Shown one piece after another: positions 41,139 to 50,739 of a DNA stretch of 64,000 nucleotides. How positions within the stretch are numbered: the first letter of the stretch is position 1; each line of letters starts with the position of its first letter. Location: contig JAFGRU010000019.1 of NCBI GenBank assembly GCA_016934985.1, positions 42,982 to 106,981 of the forward strand. Direction: 5' to 3'. Origin of the DNA: Deltaproteobacteria bacterium (GTDB lineage Bacteria; Desulfobacterota; Desulfuromonadia; Desulfuromonadales; JAAYDE01). Below the pieces are notes generated by a model. It was not told the origin of the DNA and ran no database searches. It worked only from the letters and a program-made list of their open reading frames with translations. Made by a program: the position numbers and the translations under genes.

Positions 41139-41603
41139 TCACTTTACGTCGCTGTCAGAAAACTTCGTGTAAAATCGGTCAAGTTCGTCGCTACGCCGGC
41201 GGGTCATCTCCACCAGCCCGGCAAGACGCTCAACCGCATACAGGGAACCGCCCTCCTCGGTACTCGCCTCGAATTCGGCATTTAAAGCCCTGAAGCGAAG
41301 CCAGACGTTCTGGCCTTGGCGTAGCGTCTCCTGCTGAGCAGAGTTCAAACATTTCATGAGGCGGTTAAAACGGTCCATCATCAGAGCCTCAGCTTCCGCC
41401 AATCTTTGGGAGAGGCAATCGAGCATCTCGACCGTGCTTGCCGTTTCATGGCACAAACTGCCAGTTGGCTCCTGATCTGCCCGGGTAAAGGATGGATGCC
41501 AAGAGAGAATGAGCAAAAAAAAGAAAATGAACGCCTTGTTTTTCAGGACCAATTTCCCCTCGCGGCAACCATGGATCAAACGTTTTTCCAGCCCCCTTCT
41601 CAT
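41139..41603 (-). CDS. Periplasmic LprI-like lysozyme inhibitor (DUF1311)
   Basis: 154 residues from the first ATG; a TTG at codon 18 region behind GAGGGG would start just before the signal sequence (KAFIFFFLLILSWHPSFTRA). The mature domain matches DUF1311/LprI: CHETASTVEMLDCLSQRLAEAEALM, then a long amphipathic helix and QETLRQGQNVWLRFRALNAEFE, with two conserved Cys and a Trp. Mycobacterial LprI inhibits lysozyme. Here it precedes the muramidase gene and would be periplasmic, where protection is needed. Start site is uncertain. Confidence 0.75.
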   Translation of the reverse strand: MRRGLEKRLIHGCREGKLVLKNKAFIFFFLLILSWHPSFTRADQEPTGSLCHETASTVEMLDCLSQRLAEAEALMMDRFNRLMKCLNSAQQETLRQGQNVWLRFRALNAEFEASTEEGGSLYAVERLAGLVEMTRRRSDELDRFYTKFSDSDVK

Positions 41604-41670
41604 GGTAAAACTCTAACCCAAAAACCGGCGTTTGCCAGACCAATAACCGCAGACTCCCTTAAGAAAAGGT

Positions 41671-42393
41671 TCAAACGTTTCTTTTGGCGACCAGGCGGGT
41701 AAATTGAGCCAGTAAACCTGAGGCCTCGGGGGTCACCTCGACCCGGTCCCGGACTTCGCTCCAATCCGAACCGATTTTCTTCAATTTTTCCGCCTGGGCC
41801 TCGACATAAAAGCACATCGCCCGGACATCGAATTCAGGGTGAAACTGGACTCCCCAGACCGAGGGCGCAAATGCCACTCCATGATATGGCTCATGATCAC
41901 TGGACGCTAAAACCCGGGCGCCGTTGGGCAACTCCAGTACCGATTGGGTGTGAGTGGCATGGGCGGGAAAGGAAGGAGGCAGACCGCCAAAAAGGGGGTC
42001 ATGGTGAGCTTCGCAGGAGAGAGCAACCTGGACCGTACCGACTTCCGGACCGCGCGGATGGTCACCAACCCCGCCTCCGAGAGCACGGGCCAGCAATTGG
42101 TGACCGTAACAGATACCCAGAAAAGGGATTCCCTTTTCCACAACCTTTTTAATCCAGGGGCAGAGTTTTTCACTCCATTCCTCGAGGTCCGTCACCATGG
42201 CATGAGAGCCAGTCATGACGATCCCGCCAACCTTTTCGGGTTCAGGGGGCACTTCACCATCGTAGACCCTGACAATCAGCACATCGGAAGGCTTCAGCCC
42301 CATTCCACGGATCGTCCAATCATCAAAATCCCCACTTTCGCGGCGCAGTCCCTCGAAAGTTCCACCAGCTTTGATCAGCAGCAGTTTTTTCAA
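41671..42393 (-). CDS. Class I glutamine amidotransferase-like protein
   Basis: 240 residues. The nucleophile elbow GICYGHQLLARALGG has the catalytic Cys, and the GVQFHPEFD segment supplies His and Glu, so the triad is complete. The chain resembles the stand-alone GMP-synthase-like amidotransferases that hydrolyse gamma-glutamyl bonds, rather than a subunit of a large synthetase. It is followed by the LprI-like and muramidase genes with a 67-base gap, but a functional link is not evident. No synthetase partner is nearby. Confidence 0.85.
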   Translation of the reverse strand: MKKLLLIKAGGTFEGLRRESGDFDDWTIRGMGLKPSDVLIVRVYDGEVPPEPEKVGGIVMTGSHAMVTDLEEWSEKLCPWIKKVVEKGIPFLGICYGHQLLARALGGGVGDHPRGPEVGTVQVALSCEAHHDPLFGGLPPSFPAHATHTQSVLELPNGARVLASSDHEPYHGVAFAPSVWGVQFHPEFDVRAMCFYVEAQAEKLKKIGSDWSEVRDRVEVTPEASGLLAQFTRLVAKRNV

Positions 42394-42641
42394 TTCAATT
42401 ACCCTCTTGTTCCCTTACCCCAAACGCCGCCAATGGCTTTGCCCCGACAATTACGAATTGGAAGAAGACTGTTAACTCGACTGTGATGTCGTGCTGCCCA
42501 TGAATAGGCCCTCCCCCGCAAGAACTGCAGCGACAAAACGCCCGGGAATTGAAGGCAAGTTCTAAGTTTCCAACAATAATGAAAATGCACCTATTCCCCA
42601 TGCCTCATAGAAAAAACCATGTCAATTCCGCAGCATCGCCA

Positions 42642-43430
42642 TTAGCAACCCGCATTTTTAAGATAGCCGATAACCATACGGTTAAACACCTCCGGCTGAT
42701 CAACGGGGCTGGCATGTCCCGAGTCGACAATTACCTCCATGGTGGCAGCTGGAAGCTTGCCTACATAGCGCTCCTTCTCGGCCACAGGGATGAAATCCTT
42801 TTCGCCTGCAACCACCAGGGTCGGACAGCGCAATTCGGGTAAAAGCTCCTCGACACTCCAGCCATAAATTCCCCGCAACGTCGCCATATAGACGCGGGGG
42901 TTGTTCTCGGCCCAGCGGCGGGCAAATTTTTCTCTCAGTTCAGCCTGGCCGGGTGCAGGGAACATTTTTCTGCCCAAAACCCGGCCATTCCAACGCATTC
43001 CCATGACTCGGGCCATAAAAATGCGCTGTCTGATAACGCAACGCACCCGCCAGGAGGATGGATGGACACTGGCCAGGGCATTGACGACTACCAGTCTGCA
43101 AACCAGTTCCGGATGATCAAGAGCCAGTTGGAAAGCCACCATGCCCCCGAGGGAAATCCCGACCACGCCGACGGGCCCAACCTCGAGGAATTGTATCAAC
43201 GTGGCTGCGTCATCGGCAAAACGGGGAATGGTGTAGGGTCCGGGACAGTCCACGGAACGGCCATGACCGCGCAAATCAAGGGAAATAACCCGGAAATATC
43301 TGTGGAAGGAGGGAACCTGCTTTTCCCAATCACGAAGGCTCGATCCCAGGCCGTGAATCAACACCACGGGAGGACCGCTCCCCTCAATCTGATAAAATAT
43401 TTTACCGTCGGGAACAGGCAGCCAAGGCAC
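42642..43430 (-). CDS. Alpha/beta-fold hydrolase
   Basis: 262 residues. Oxyanion motif VLIHGLGSSLRDW, an LRGHGRS turn, nucleophile GISLGG with Ser, Asp in AGEKDFIP and a late His in DSGHASPVDQP form the expected order of catalytic residues. The lid region between strands 6 and 7 is basic and helical. It could be a lactonase, esterase or acyl-ester hydrolase; substrate is not decided by sequence. It is separated from its left neighbour by about 250 bases with no clear gene. Confidence 0.85.
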   Translation of the reverse strand: MPWLPVPDGKIFYQIEGSGPPVVLIHGLGSSLRDWEKQVPSFHRYFRVISLDLRGHGRSVDCPGPYTIPRFADDAATLIQFLEVGPVGVVGISLGGMVAFQLALDHPELVCRLVVVNALASVHPSSWRVRCVIRQRIFMARVMGMRWNGRVLGRKMFPAPGQAELREKFARRWAENNPRVYMATLRGIYGWSVEELLPELRCPTLVVAGEKDFIPVAEKERYVGKLPAATMEVIVDSGHASPVDQPEVFNRMVIGYLKNAGC

Positions 43431-43565
43431 AGCAATCAGCTCCGATTCAATTAGAAGTCAATCGATCACCGCACGGGATGGGCCCGCTATTTCCATGGAT
43501 CGCTCAATCCCGCAGAACACCAGGCTGAAACAAGGTCAGCCAGGTTGGCTAAGAGTCCTCGCCGG

Positions 43566-43697
43566 TCAGGGCCGCATGACATTTTCCAGCCACTCCCGGA
43601 TGGCAATACCCTGGGCCTCACAACGGCCGCAGCCGCTGCATTTGCAACAAGGAGTTGAAACCTCACATCCTGTCAGGCCGAATTTTCTGCAACGCAT
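43566..43697 (-). CDS. 43-residue cysteine-rich protein
   Basis: Short ORF (MRCRKFGLTGCEVSTPCCKC start) with seven Cys in the first 26 residues: C3, C11, C17, C18, C20, C23, C26. The run CKCSGCGRC is like a metal or iron-sulfur ligand set, followed by an amphipathic helix (IAIREWLENVM). A TAAGG ribosome site lies 8 bases before the ATG. It lies alone in the 385-base gap between the hydrolase and the monooxygenase-like gene. No family recognised; a metallothionein-like or Fe-S carrier function is only a guess. Confidence 0.45.
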   Translation of the reverse strand: MRCRKFGLTGCEVSTPCCKCSGCGRCEAQGIAIREWLENVMRP

Positions 43698-43815
43698 CGA
43701 CAAACCTTAGAGTCCCAGAGTCACAGGTAACCAATCATTTTTATGGCCTGGCGGCGACCAGTGAAAATGAAGGAACACGACCATTCTCAACATGGCAGAC
43801 AATCACGGTCCATAA

Positions 43816-44121
43816 TCAATTGGCCTGGCTCATATCCTGGTAAAGACCGATTTCCATCCGCATTTTTTCGGCTGCCATGAGCTGGTTGAATTCCGGCATC
43901 ATGGCACCCCATTCCGGGCACATCTGACAGGCCCGGTAGCAGCTCTCATCCTCCCACTCGATAATCAGCATGATTTCATTGCGATCGCGGCTGGAATATT
44001 CCTGAATCCCTATGTATCCGTTCTGGTTTCTGAATATATCCTTCGATCTACGGCTGAGTTCCTTGACTGCCTTTCTGACTTCATCCTCATAAAAGGTGCG
44101 GGTAACGGCGAAAACCGACAT
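43816..44121 (-). CDS. Antibiotic-biosynthesis-monooxygenase-fold (ABM) protein
   Basis: 101 residues from ATG 44121 (MSVFAVTRTFYEDEV); the longer frame to 44151 overlaps the threonine aldolase gene region less naturally. A ferredoxin-like alpha/beta fold with the ABM-type motifs (NGYIGIQEYSSRDRNEIMLIIEW) and a conserved Trp-Glu pair (EWEDESCYRA). Related small proteins act as monooxygenases or heme-degrading enzymes; others have no known activity. It is encoded 36 bases downstream of ltaE and is probably co-transcribed with it. Confidence 0.7.
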   Translation of the reverse strand: MSVFAVTRTFYEDEVRKAVKELSRRSKDIFRNQNGYIGIQEYSSRDRNEIMLIIEWEDESCYRACQMCPEWGAMMPEFNQLMAAEKMRMEIGLYQDMSQAN

Positions 44122-44157
44122 CGGGCTGCTCCTTCCTGCGAAGCACACCAAGCCATT

Positions 44158-45186
44158 TCAAGCTGGTGTCCCTCCCTGTTGGAAAAAATTAGTGATCTCC
44201 CGAAGGGCGACATCTATGTCCGCCCCACTGACATCCTTATGGGTAACAAAACGGATTTTGGCCGCCGGGGTTATGAGTACACCTCGGCGGTGTAAAAACT
44301 CTGCCAGGGGATGCGCAAGTCCGGCGGCCACCTCGGCAAAAACCATGTTGGTCTGAGGCGAACCCGGACAAAGGGTGAGGCCCTCGATTTCCGTCAGCCC
44401 ACGGGCCAGCCTGCCGGCATTTTCGTGGTCCTCCTCAAGGCGCGGCACCATTTCGGTGAGGGCAAGCATGCCCGCCGCGGCGAGAATCCCGGCCTGGCGC
44501 ATTCCCCCCCCGACCACCTTGCGCCATCGGCGCGCTTCAACTATGAAAGACCTGTCCCCACAGAGAAGCGACCCGACGGGAGCGCACAGTCCTTTTGAGA
44601 GACAGACGGAAACGGAGTCGAAATGAGAGCTGATAGTCCGGACCTCCACGCCAAGCTTGACCGCTGCATTGAAAATCCGGGCGCCGTCCAGATGCAGAGC
44701 CAGGCTTTTGCGGTGCGCAAAAGCCGCAGCGTTTTCCAGATAATCAAGAGGAAGGACCTTGCCGGCCTGGGTATTTTCCAGGCAAAGCAGGCGGGTGCGG
44801 GCAAAATGGCAATCGTCCGCCTTGATGGCTCCTTCGACCCGTGTCAGAGCGAGGGTGCCGTCGGCTTCAAATTCGAGGGGCTGGGGCTGAATGCTGCCAA
44901 GCACGGCTGCGCCCCCTCCCTCGTATTTGTAGGTATGGGCCTGCTGGCCGACGATGTATTCATCGCCCCTCTGACAATGGGACATGAGGGCGATCAGGTT
45001 GCTCTGGGTGCCGCTGGGCACGAACAGGGCCGCCTCGAAGCCCAACATCTCCGCAGCCAGGTCCTGAAGTCGGTTAATGGTCGGGTCCTCTCCGTAGACA
45101 TCATCGCCGACAGGGGCGGCGGCCATTGCTTTGCGCATCTCGGGAGTCGGCCGGGTAACGGTATCACTGCGTAAATCGATCATCAC
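44158..45186 (-). CDS. ltaE: Low-specificity L-threonine aldolase
   Basis: 342 residues, normal length. The sequence opens [19 protein letters not shown], a reliable marker of the family. The PLP lysine is K198 in [14 protein letters not shown], and the cofactor pocket includes [10 protein letters not shown] and LHLDGARIF (PLP-binding Asp). The enzyme splits L-threonine or allo-threonine to glycine and acetaldehyde. It precedes the ABM-domain gene by 36 bases. Alternative start at the second Met makes one residue difference. Confidence 0.93.
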   Translation of the reverse strand: MMIDLRSDTVTRPTPEMRKAMAAAPVGDDVYGEDPTINRLQDLAAEMLGFEAALFVPSGTQSNLIALMSHCQRGDEYIVGQQAHTYKYEGGGAAVLGSIQPQPLEFEADGTLALTRVEGAIKADDCHFARTRLLCLENTQAGKVLPLDYLENAAAFAHRKSLALHLDGARIFNAAVKLGVEVRTISSHFDSVSVCLSKGLCAPVGSLLCGDRSFIVEARRWRKVVGGGMRQAGILAAAGMLALTEMVPRLEEDHENAGRLARGLTEIEGLTLCPGSPQTNMVFAEVAAGLAHPLAEFLHRRGVLITPAAKIRFVTHKDVSGADIDVALREITNFFQQGGTPA

Positions 45187-45344
45187 AAAGGCCCATTAAT
45201 GAAAAATTTTTATCGTTTTATTAATAGATGAACGTAAAAAGCGGAACAGCCATGCCTCCAACTATCGTTTTCAGCATATGTCATTTTCAACGGCAATGCA
45301 AAGCCTGCCGTAACGCGGTGAATGTTCGGCTTTAAAGAAAAAAC

Positions 45345-47714
45345 TCAGGATTTCTGAAGGCAATGGGGCAGGGGCAAGGCAAAAGAGACCGTGGTGCCGC
45401 AACCGAGCTGGCTCTCCACCCAGATCCGTCCAAGGTGAGCTTCAATGATGTTTTTGACGATAGCCATTCCCAGGCCGAGACCGGCGACGGCCGTATCGGA
45501 ACTGTCGATTCGATAGAATTTATCAAAAATCCGTTCAATCTCCTGGGGCGCCATGCCGATCCCTTCATCGCTGACCGAAATGATTACCTCCTGCCCTTTT
45601 TTCATACAACGGATACGGATATCTCTGTTTTGCGGTGAAAATTTAACCGCATTGCTGAGAAGGTTTTCCATTACCTGTAAAATTTTTTCGTGGTCAAACC
45701 ACAGCGGGGGTATCCCTGAGGACAGATCGGTAATGAAACGATAGGAGGAATGCTCCCGCCGATAGCCGGAGACGACATTCTCAATATCAGAACAGATATG
45801 CCCCTCGCTTTTCTTGAGATGAATTATGCGGTCCGAATCAACACGGCAAAGAGCGAAGAGGTCATTGATGATTTTTTCCAGGGCCTCGGAATTTTGATGA
45901 ATATAGAAAATGAACTCCCTTTTCTGCTCGTCAGTTAAATTGTTTTTTGCAAGAAGAATCTGGGAGAACCCTTTGATCGAGGTCAGGGGGGTGCGCAGCT
46001 CATGGGCGGCAGTGGAAATAAACTCATTCTTCATACGGTCGATTTCACGCTCACGGGTGATATCCCGTAGAACCGCTATCCTGCCGACTTTTTCGCCATC
46101 GCGGGTAATGATGGGGGAGATTTTGAAATGCACGGCGCGGGGACGATATATGGCGGAATCCATAGCGATATTTTCAAGGACAAATTCCCTTGTTCTCAAC
46201 TCATGATAAGGGGCGGGTTTTTTAGCCGGAACGATACTGTCGATCAGCCTTTCCAGGGATTTGTTTCCGGCGGCCTCAAAACCGATACCCAGAATACCTT
46301 CCGCCGCGCCATTCATAAGAATGATGCGGTCTTCCATATCCGTGGCAATGAGGCCATCCTTGATGGATGCAACAATGGCATCGGTACGCTCTCTGGCCGC
46401 CTCTGTTTCAACCAACGCCCGGTGCATGGCATCTTCGGCCGTCTTCTGCCGGGTGATGTCCTCAATAATCCCGATGGAATAAAGAGGTTCTCCCGCCGGA
46501 CCACGGACCAGGGATGCCGAGACACTGCCCCAGCTCATGGTACCGTCTTTGCGGCAGTAACGCCTCTCAAGGGTAAAATTTTGCCCTTCCCCGGTTAAAT
46601 AGTTTTCAAAATAAATCCGGACTTCCGCGCGATCCTCCGGGAAACTGACATCCCAGGCATAAAAGCCAAGAATTTCCTCTTCCTCATAACCAAGAAAATC
46701 ACAAAAGCGCTGGTTCACCTGAAGAAATTTTCCTTCAGGTGAAACCAGACTCATGGAGACATTGCTCTGTTCAAAAACGGACCGAAAACGTTCCTCACTT
46801 TTTCTCAGGGCATCATCTGCTTTTTTCCGGGCTTCTATATCCTTAACGCAGGCAATAATGGCATTTTTTTCGCCATATTTAAGAGAGCGACAGCTGACCT
46901 CAATGGCTGCCCCCTCGACACAGCGTGCTTCAAAAACAGTCGAGCCATAACGGACAGCTTCGGCCAGGCGCTCCCGCGCGTTTTCGATTTCCTCTGCAGG
47001 GAGAAGCTTTTCAAGGCGATATTCCAGAAGGTCATGGCGCGTCAGCCCGAACTTTTCACGAGCGGCCCGATTGACCTCGATAACATTTTCAAAAACATCA
47101 AAAACATAAAGTGGGGCGGGAACGTGATCAAATAGCTCCTGAAACGGGCCAGGGTGTATATCAGCTCTTTTTTTCAGGGAGATTTGCCCCAGCCCGGGAT
47201 CGGCAATCCGAGCCTGGGCAAAAACATGAATGCATGCCATATTCATGCTTTCAAGGACTCTGCGATAGGAAAGTGAGGGAAATTTGTCGCGCTTTTCGGA
47301 ACAGATACAGCAATCATCGCAAGCATCCGTCCTCCACTCAGAACACTCTTCCGGGATATCGGCGTATCGATAACAGCCCAGAAAAAAAGTCCCGATCTCG
47401 CTGCCTCCAAACACAAGAGGCATAATAAGCGCCGTACACCCTTGAGGGCAGGAGAGTTCAAAACAGGAACAATCCTCAGGCAGATTGCTCAATTCAACGG
47501 ACGAGAGCTCCCTCCGTCCGGAGTTTTTGCCCCTATTGCCGGGACGCGACCTGGGAAAAGGAAATTCGCTGCAGATATCCCAATGGGGAGCAGCCGCCAG
47601 AACCTCGCCGCCAGAATCGAGAAAAGCCGCTGGAACACCTAATGCCAGCTGAATACCTTCAGCGATTTTTTGCAGTTCGGATGCTCCTGAAAAATGTTGG
47701 TTCTCAACTCTCAC
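45345..47714 (-). CDS. PocR/PAS sensor histidine kinase
   Basis: 789 residues, no membrane segment, so cytoplasmic. Residues about 10-165 are a PocR-like sensory domain: ligand-pocket region GVPAAFLDSGGEVLAAAPHW and a dense Cys set (DCSCFELSCPQGC, DACDDCCICSE). Three PAS domains follow to about residue 550. The HisKA box AAHELRTPL puts the phospho-His at 571, and the HATPase has the N, G1 and G2 boxes (ENLLSNAVKF, DEGIGM, GLGLGMAIVKN). No response regulator is adjacent. PocR domains often sense small organic ligands such as propanediol; the Cys set could instead bind a metal cluster. Confidence 0.85.
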   Translation of the reverse strand: MRVENQHFSGASELQKIAEGIQLALGVPAAFLDSGGEVLAAAPHWDICSEFPFPRSRPGNRGKNSGRRELSSVELSNLPEDCSCFELSCPQGCTALIMPLVFGGSEIGTFFLGCYRYADIPEECSEWRTDACDDCCICSEKRDKFPSLSYRRVLESMNMACIHVFAQARIADPGLGQISLKKRADIHPGPFQELFDHVPAPLYVFDVFENVIEVNRAAREKFGLTRHDLLEYRLEKLLPAEEIENARERLAEAVRYGSTVFEARCVEGAAIEVSCRSLKYGEKNAIIACVKDIEARKKADDALRKSEERFRSVFEQSNVSMSLVSPEGKFLQVNQRFCDFLGYEEEEILGFYAWDVSFPEDRAEVRIYFENYLTGEGQNFTLERRYCRKDGTMSWGSVSASLVRGPAGEPLYSIGIIEDITRQKTAEDAMHRALVETEAARERTDAIVASIKDGLIATDMEDRIILMNGAAEGILGIGFEAAGNKSLERLIDSIVPAKKPAPYHELRTREFVLENIAMDSAIYRPRAVHFKISPIITRDGEKVGRIAVLRDITREREIDRMKNEFISTAAHELRTPLTSIKGFSQILLAKNNLTDEQKREFIFYIHQNSEALEKIINDLFALCRVDSDRIIHLKKSEGHICSDIENVVSGYRREHSSYRFITDLSSGIPPLWFDHEKILQVMENLLSNAVKFSPQNRDIRIRCMKKGQEVIISVSDEGIGMAPQEIERIFDKFYRIDSSDTAVAGLGLGMAIVKNIIEAHLGRIWVESQLGCGTTVSFALPLPHCLQKS

Positions 47715-48013
47715 AAATATTTCAACCTGGGCTGGAATTGCATATTTTCATTGCCGCTCCTCCAATGACAAGCTCTAGTCTTTTTTCAAGAGCTCAGAAC
47801 AATTTCAACATTTCATAAACGGCGGAAATTTTCCAAAAAAAGACCGGCACAAAATTCGAGCACCGGTTGTCCTGCGTCAATAGGTAAATCTTACCATAGA
47901 CCCTGGGGTTGTCATCCGGCTTGCTGGATTTTCTTGTCAATGTCAACCCGGTGCGGTTTTTTCAGAAATTCCCACTCTTGACTTTTGCGCTGAGGTCTTT
48001 TTATAGTGCCACC

Positions 48014-48724
48014 ATGAAACATTATTTTCTCTCCGATGCCCACCTTCTCCACCCAAATGATGCCAATTACAGGAAATTCATTGAGTTTCTAAAGCATCTG
48101 GAGAACAAACCCTGCTCAGTCTATTTCCTCGGAGATATTTTTCATTTTTGGGTGGGCTACCGGCATTGCGTTTTTTCAGCTTACGTTCCCGTTCTCCAAC
48201 AGCTTTTGCAGCTCCACAACCAAGGTATTGAACTCTGTTTTGTCGAGGGAAACCACGATTTTAATATGGGGGAATATTTTCGCGATGTGCTGGGATGCAG
48301 GGTGATCGAAAAAAGCGCCGGCCTCAAAATCGACGGACGGAAAGTGTTCGTGGCCCATGGCGATCTGATAGACGAAAAGGACCGGTTCTACCACCGATGG
48401 CGCGATTTTGTACGGAATCCTCTTTGCGCCTGGCTCATGCGCCGCATACATCCTGACCGGATCTGGAGAATCGCTCTCTGGGCCGCCCACCAGAGCCGGC
48501 GAAGAAGAAAGGGCCGGGAAGCATCCTGGGACCCGGAAACCATCCTGACCCGCCACGCTTCCTTACGTTTTGCCGAGGGTCACGACGCTGTCATCACCGG
48601 CCACATCCATAAGCCCTGGCATAAGGAAACCGAGCAAGGTACCATCATTTCCCTGGGCGACTGGATCAATCATTTTACCTATGCGGTGTGCGAGGACGGG
48701 AATTTTTCCCTGGAATCGTTCTAA
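48014..48724 (+). CDS. lpxH: UDP-2,3-diacylglucosamine diphosphatase-like phosphoesterase (LpxH)
   Basis: 236 residues from ATG 48014 (MKHYFLSDAHLL), chosen because it is the family N-terminus; the frame is open to 47909. Metal-binding motifs of the calcineurin-like fold are present in order: SDAHL, GDIFHFW, EGNHDFN, HGDLID and GHIHKPWH. The insert with Trp/Arg (RIHPDRIWRIALWAAHQ) is like the lipid-binding cap of LpxH, which cleaves UDP-diacylglucosamine in lipid A synthesis. It is convergent with the BrkB gene, overlapping it by 4 bases. Substrate not proven. Confidence 0.85.
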   Translation: MKHYFLSDAHLLHPNDANYRKFIEFLKHLENKPCSVYFLGDIFHFWVGYRHCVFSAYVPVLQQLLQLHNQGIELCFVEGNHDFNMGEYFRDVLGCRVIEKSAGLKIDGRKVFVAHGDLIDEKDRFYHRWRDFVRNPLCAWLMRRIHPDRIWRIALWAAHQSRRRRKGREASWDPETILTRHASLRFAEGHDAVITGHIHKPWHKETEQGTIISLGDWINHFTYAVCEDGNFSLESF

Positions 48725-50076
48725 CTCTGCCCTTTTGCGGTTAAGGCCCCACCCAAAGCCAGATCCTTGAGGGTCATGCCTTCAAGGGCCTGGGTCTGGA
48801 CTTGTTTCAGCTGTTCCTCCAACTCATTGACCCTGTACCACTCATTAACCTCCTGCGAGCAGTCGAGACTATCCCCCTGCCGCCGGAACTCGGCGATAAT
48901 ATCGGCCACCGCCACCCTTTCCGGGGCTTTTGCCGGCTGATAGGCGCTTTCCTCCCCTTCATCGACCACCTCCGATAAAAACCCGAGGTCAACCAGTTCG
49001 TCCAGAACCCGCATGCGCAAACGTGGCGGCAGGTTGAGATGGCCGGATATGCGCTGCAAATCCCAGGGTTGGCCGTTTTCATAAAACTTTCGGGTCACCA
49101 AAATGAGGATGGCCAGGGCGGTTTTCTCCCGGCACATAAAGCTGACGCGCTGTTCAGAGGTTTCGCGGCGGATGATCTCGGTATTCTGCCAGGCATAGGT
49201 TACGATCAGCCCAAGCAGAACGATAATCCAGGAAAGATAAATCCAGATCATAAGAATCGGAAGGGCCGCCAGAGTGCCGTAGATGGCGTTATAACGCGCA
49301 ACCCCAACCTGGGCATGGACGAAGCCCCACTGGGCCAACTGCCAGATGGTTCCGCCGAAAATACCTCCCACCAGGGCCGAGGACAGGCGCACCTTGGCAT
49401 TGGGCATAAATATATAGAGAAAAGTGAAAGCCGCCCACATGACCACGAAAGGAAGAGTCTTGAAGAGAATGAGGATGACCTCCCCGACATAGGCCATTTC
49501 CAGGAGACGCTGCAGAAAGACCTGGCTCTGCAAGGTCGAGGTCATGGAGATGGCCGCGAAAATAAATACCGGCCCCAAAACAAGGACGGAAAGAAAGTCG
49601 GAAAAACGCCTGAAGGTGGAGCGCGTTTCCCTCACCCCCCAGATGTGATTGAAGGATTTTTCGATATTGGAAAGCATGGACATCACAGTGAGAATGAGGA
49701 TGGCGAGTCCCATGGTGCCGAGACGGGCGGCGTTGGTATTGTTGATATAGCCGATGATATGATGAACGATTTCCTCGGAACCGATAGTGATCTTTTTGAG
49801 GACGATGGTCTCGAGGGTATTCTGAACCCCGAACCCCTTGAGGACGGAAAACATGAGCGCAAAAAGAGGCACAATGGCCAGCAGGGAGGTATAGGTCAGG
49901 GAAGAGGCACGCATTGGGCAGCGGTCCTCGAAAAACTTGCGAAAGACGATAACGCAGATGCGGATGTTGTGGTAAAGGAAACGCCTCCGCTTTGAAATGC
50001 CCTCTCCCTGGTTTTCCCACAAGCCGTGGGCAAGAAAGTCATCGAGGCGATTGCGTTGCGTTTTCCAGCGGCCCAT
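48721..50076 (-). CDS. YihY/BrkB family inner-membrane protein
   Basis: 451 residues. Six membrane helices lie between about 50 and 320, with the family pattern ASSLTYTSLLAIVPLFALMFS near helix 1 and NEYGx-like GTLAALPILMIWIYLSW near the end. The C-terminal 130 residues are a soluble winged-helix-like region (ERVAVADIIAEFRRQ), an extension present in the long BrkB type. Function is unknown in general (tRNA-processing RNase BN was a mis-assignment). Tail-to-tail overlap with lpxH. Confidence 0.85.
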   Translation of the reverse strand: MGRWKTQRNRLDDFLAHGLWENQGEGISKRRRFLYHNIRICVIVFRKFFEDRCPMRASSLTYTSLLAIVPLFALMFSVLKGFGVQNTLETIVLKKITIGSEEIVHHIIGYINNTNAARLGTMGLAILILTVMSMLSNIEKSFNHIWGVRETRSTFRRFSDFLSVLVLGPVFIFAAISMTSTLQSQVFLQRLLEMAYVGEVILILFKTLPFVVMWAAFTFLYIFMPNAKVRLSSALVGGIFGGTIWQLAQWGFVHAQVGVARYNAIYGTLAALPILMIWIYLSWIIVLLGLIVTYAWQNTEIIRRETSEQRVSFMCREKTALAILILVTRKFYENGQPWDLQRISGHLNLPPRLRMRVLDELVDLGFLSEVVDEGEESAYQPAKAPERVAVADIIAEFRRQGDSLDCSQEVNEWYRVNELEEQLKQVQTQALEGMTLKDLALGGALTAKGQS

Positions 50077-50163
50077 TTAAAACACCTCCATCAAACAGAT
50101 CAGTTCCGCACCTACCCTTGACCCATCATCAACCTCAAAATTTACGGGTGGCACCAACAACCA

Positions 50164-50739
50164 TCAGGTTTCATGACCTATTCTATCAACAAACCACTGT
50201 TCGGCAGGACCGCAAAGAAAATCAGCAAGCATATGCCGCTCGGCTGAAGGTCGCGGTCCCTCGCCAAAAAACTCGGCAACAAAAAGGGTATTGATGGTCG
50301 CCAGGGAAGCATTGACGACCTCCATATCCAAAACAGCATCCCCCGGAAGGGTCTCCAGGTTGCGAAAATTTTCCGGGCAGTAATGAAGTGCCCTCTCCTC
50401 GCCAGTTCCATTCATGAGAGGAAGACCATGAGTCCGGCAGATAACGGGACGCGCTTCATAAAGGAGACAGCCATGCTCCTCAAGAAGGGGACAGTCACGA
50501 TCCTTAAGCCCAGCGCCAAGCCTGCGCTTGATTTCAGTGGCCTTGGCTGCGGGCTTTTGACGCAGGGCATCAAAGAGCGCAAAGCCCTCGACCCAGAACA
50601 GAGAAAGATGCTGGCAACAGCCATCGCAGCCTTTGCGGCACTGCATATGGTCAGCATAGTCCCTGGCCACACACCGAGCATGATCATCCAGACTTTTGAT
50701 CAGCATGCGGTAGTTTGCCAGCATCAGGTCGCCATTCAT
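50164..50739 (-). CDS. YkgJ-family cysteine-cluster protein
   Basis: 191 residues. Cys cluster CRKGCDGCC at C34, C38, C41, C42, then CPLLEEHGCLLYEARPVICRTHG, which is the YkgJ/UPF0153 pattern of eight conserved Cys that bind zinc or an Fe-S cluster. Biochemical function is unknown. The start overlaps the M16 gene stop by 4 bases, so it is in the leftward operon with the two peptidase genes. Confidence 0.82.
   Translation of the reverse strand: MNGDLMLANYRMLIKSLDDHARCVARDYADHMQCRKGCDGCCQHLSLFWVEGFALFDALRQKPAAKATEIKRRLGAGLKDRDCPLLEEHGCLLYEARPVICRTHGLPLMNGTGEERALHYCPENFRNLETLPGDAVLDMEVVNASLATINTLFVAEFFGEGPRPSAERHMLADFLCGPAEQWFVDRIGHET

Noticed and set aside
49039..49995. 318-codon + strand frame inside the BrkB gene
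   Set aside because: It is antisense to a clear membrane protein and composed of Gly/Asp/His-rich shadow sequence.
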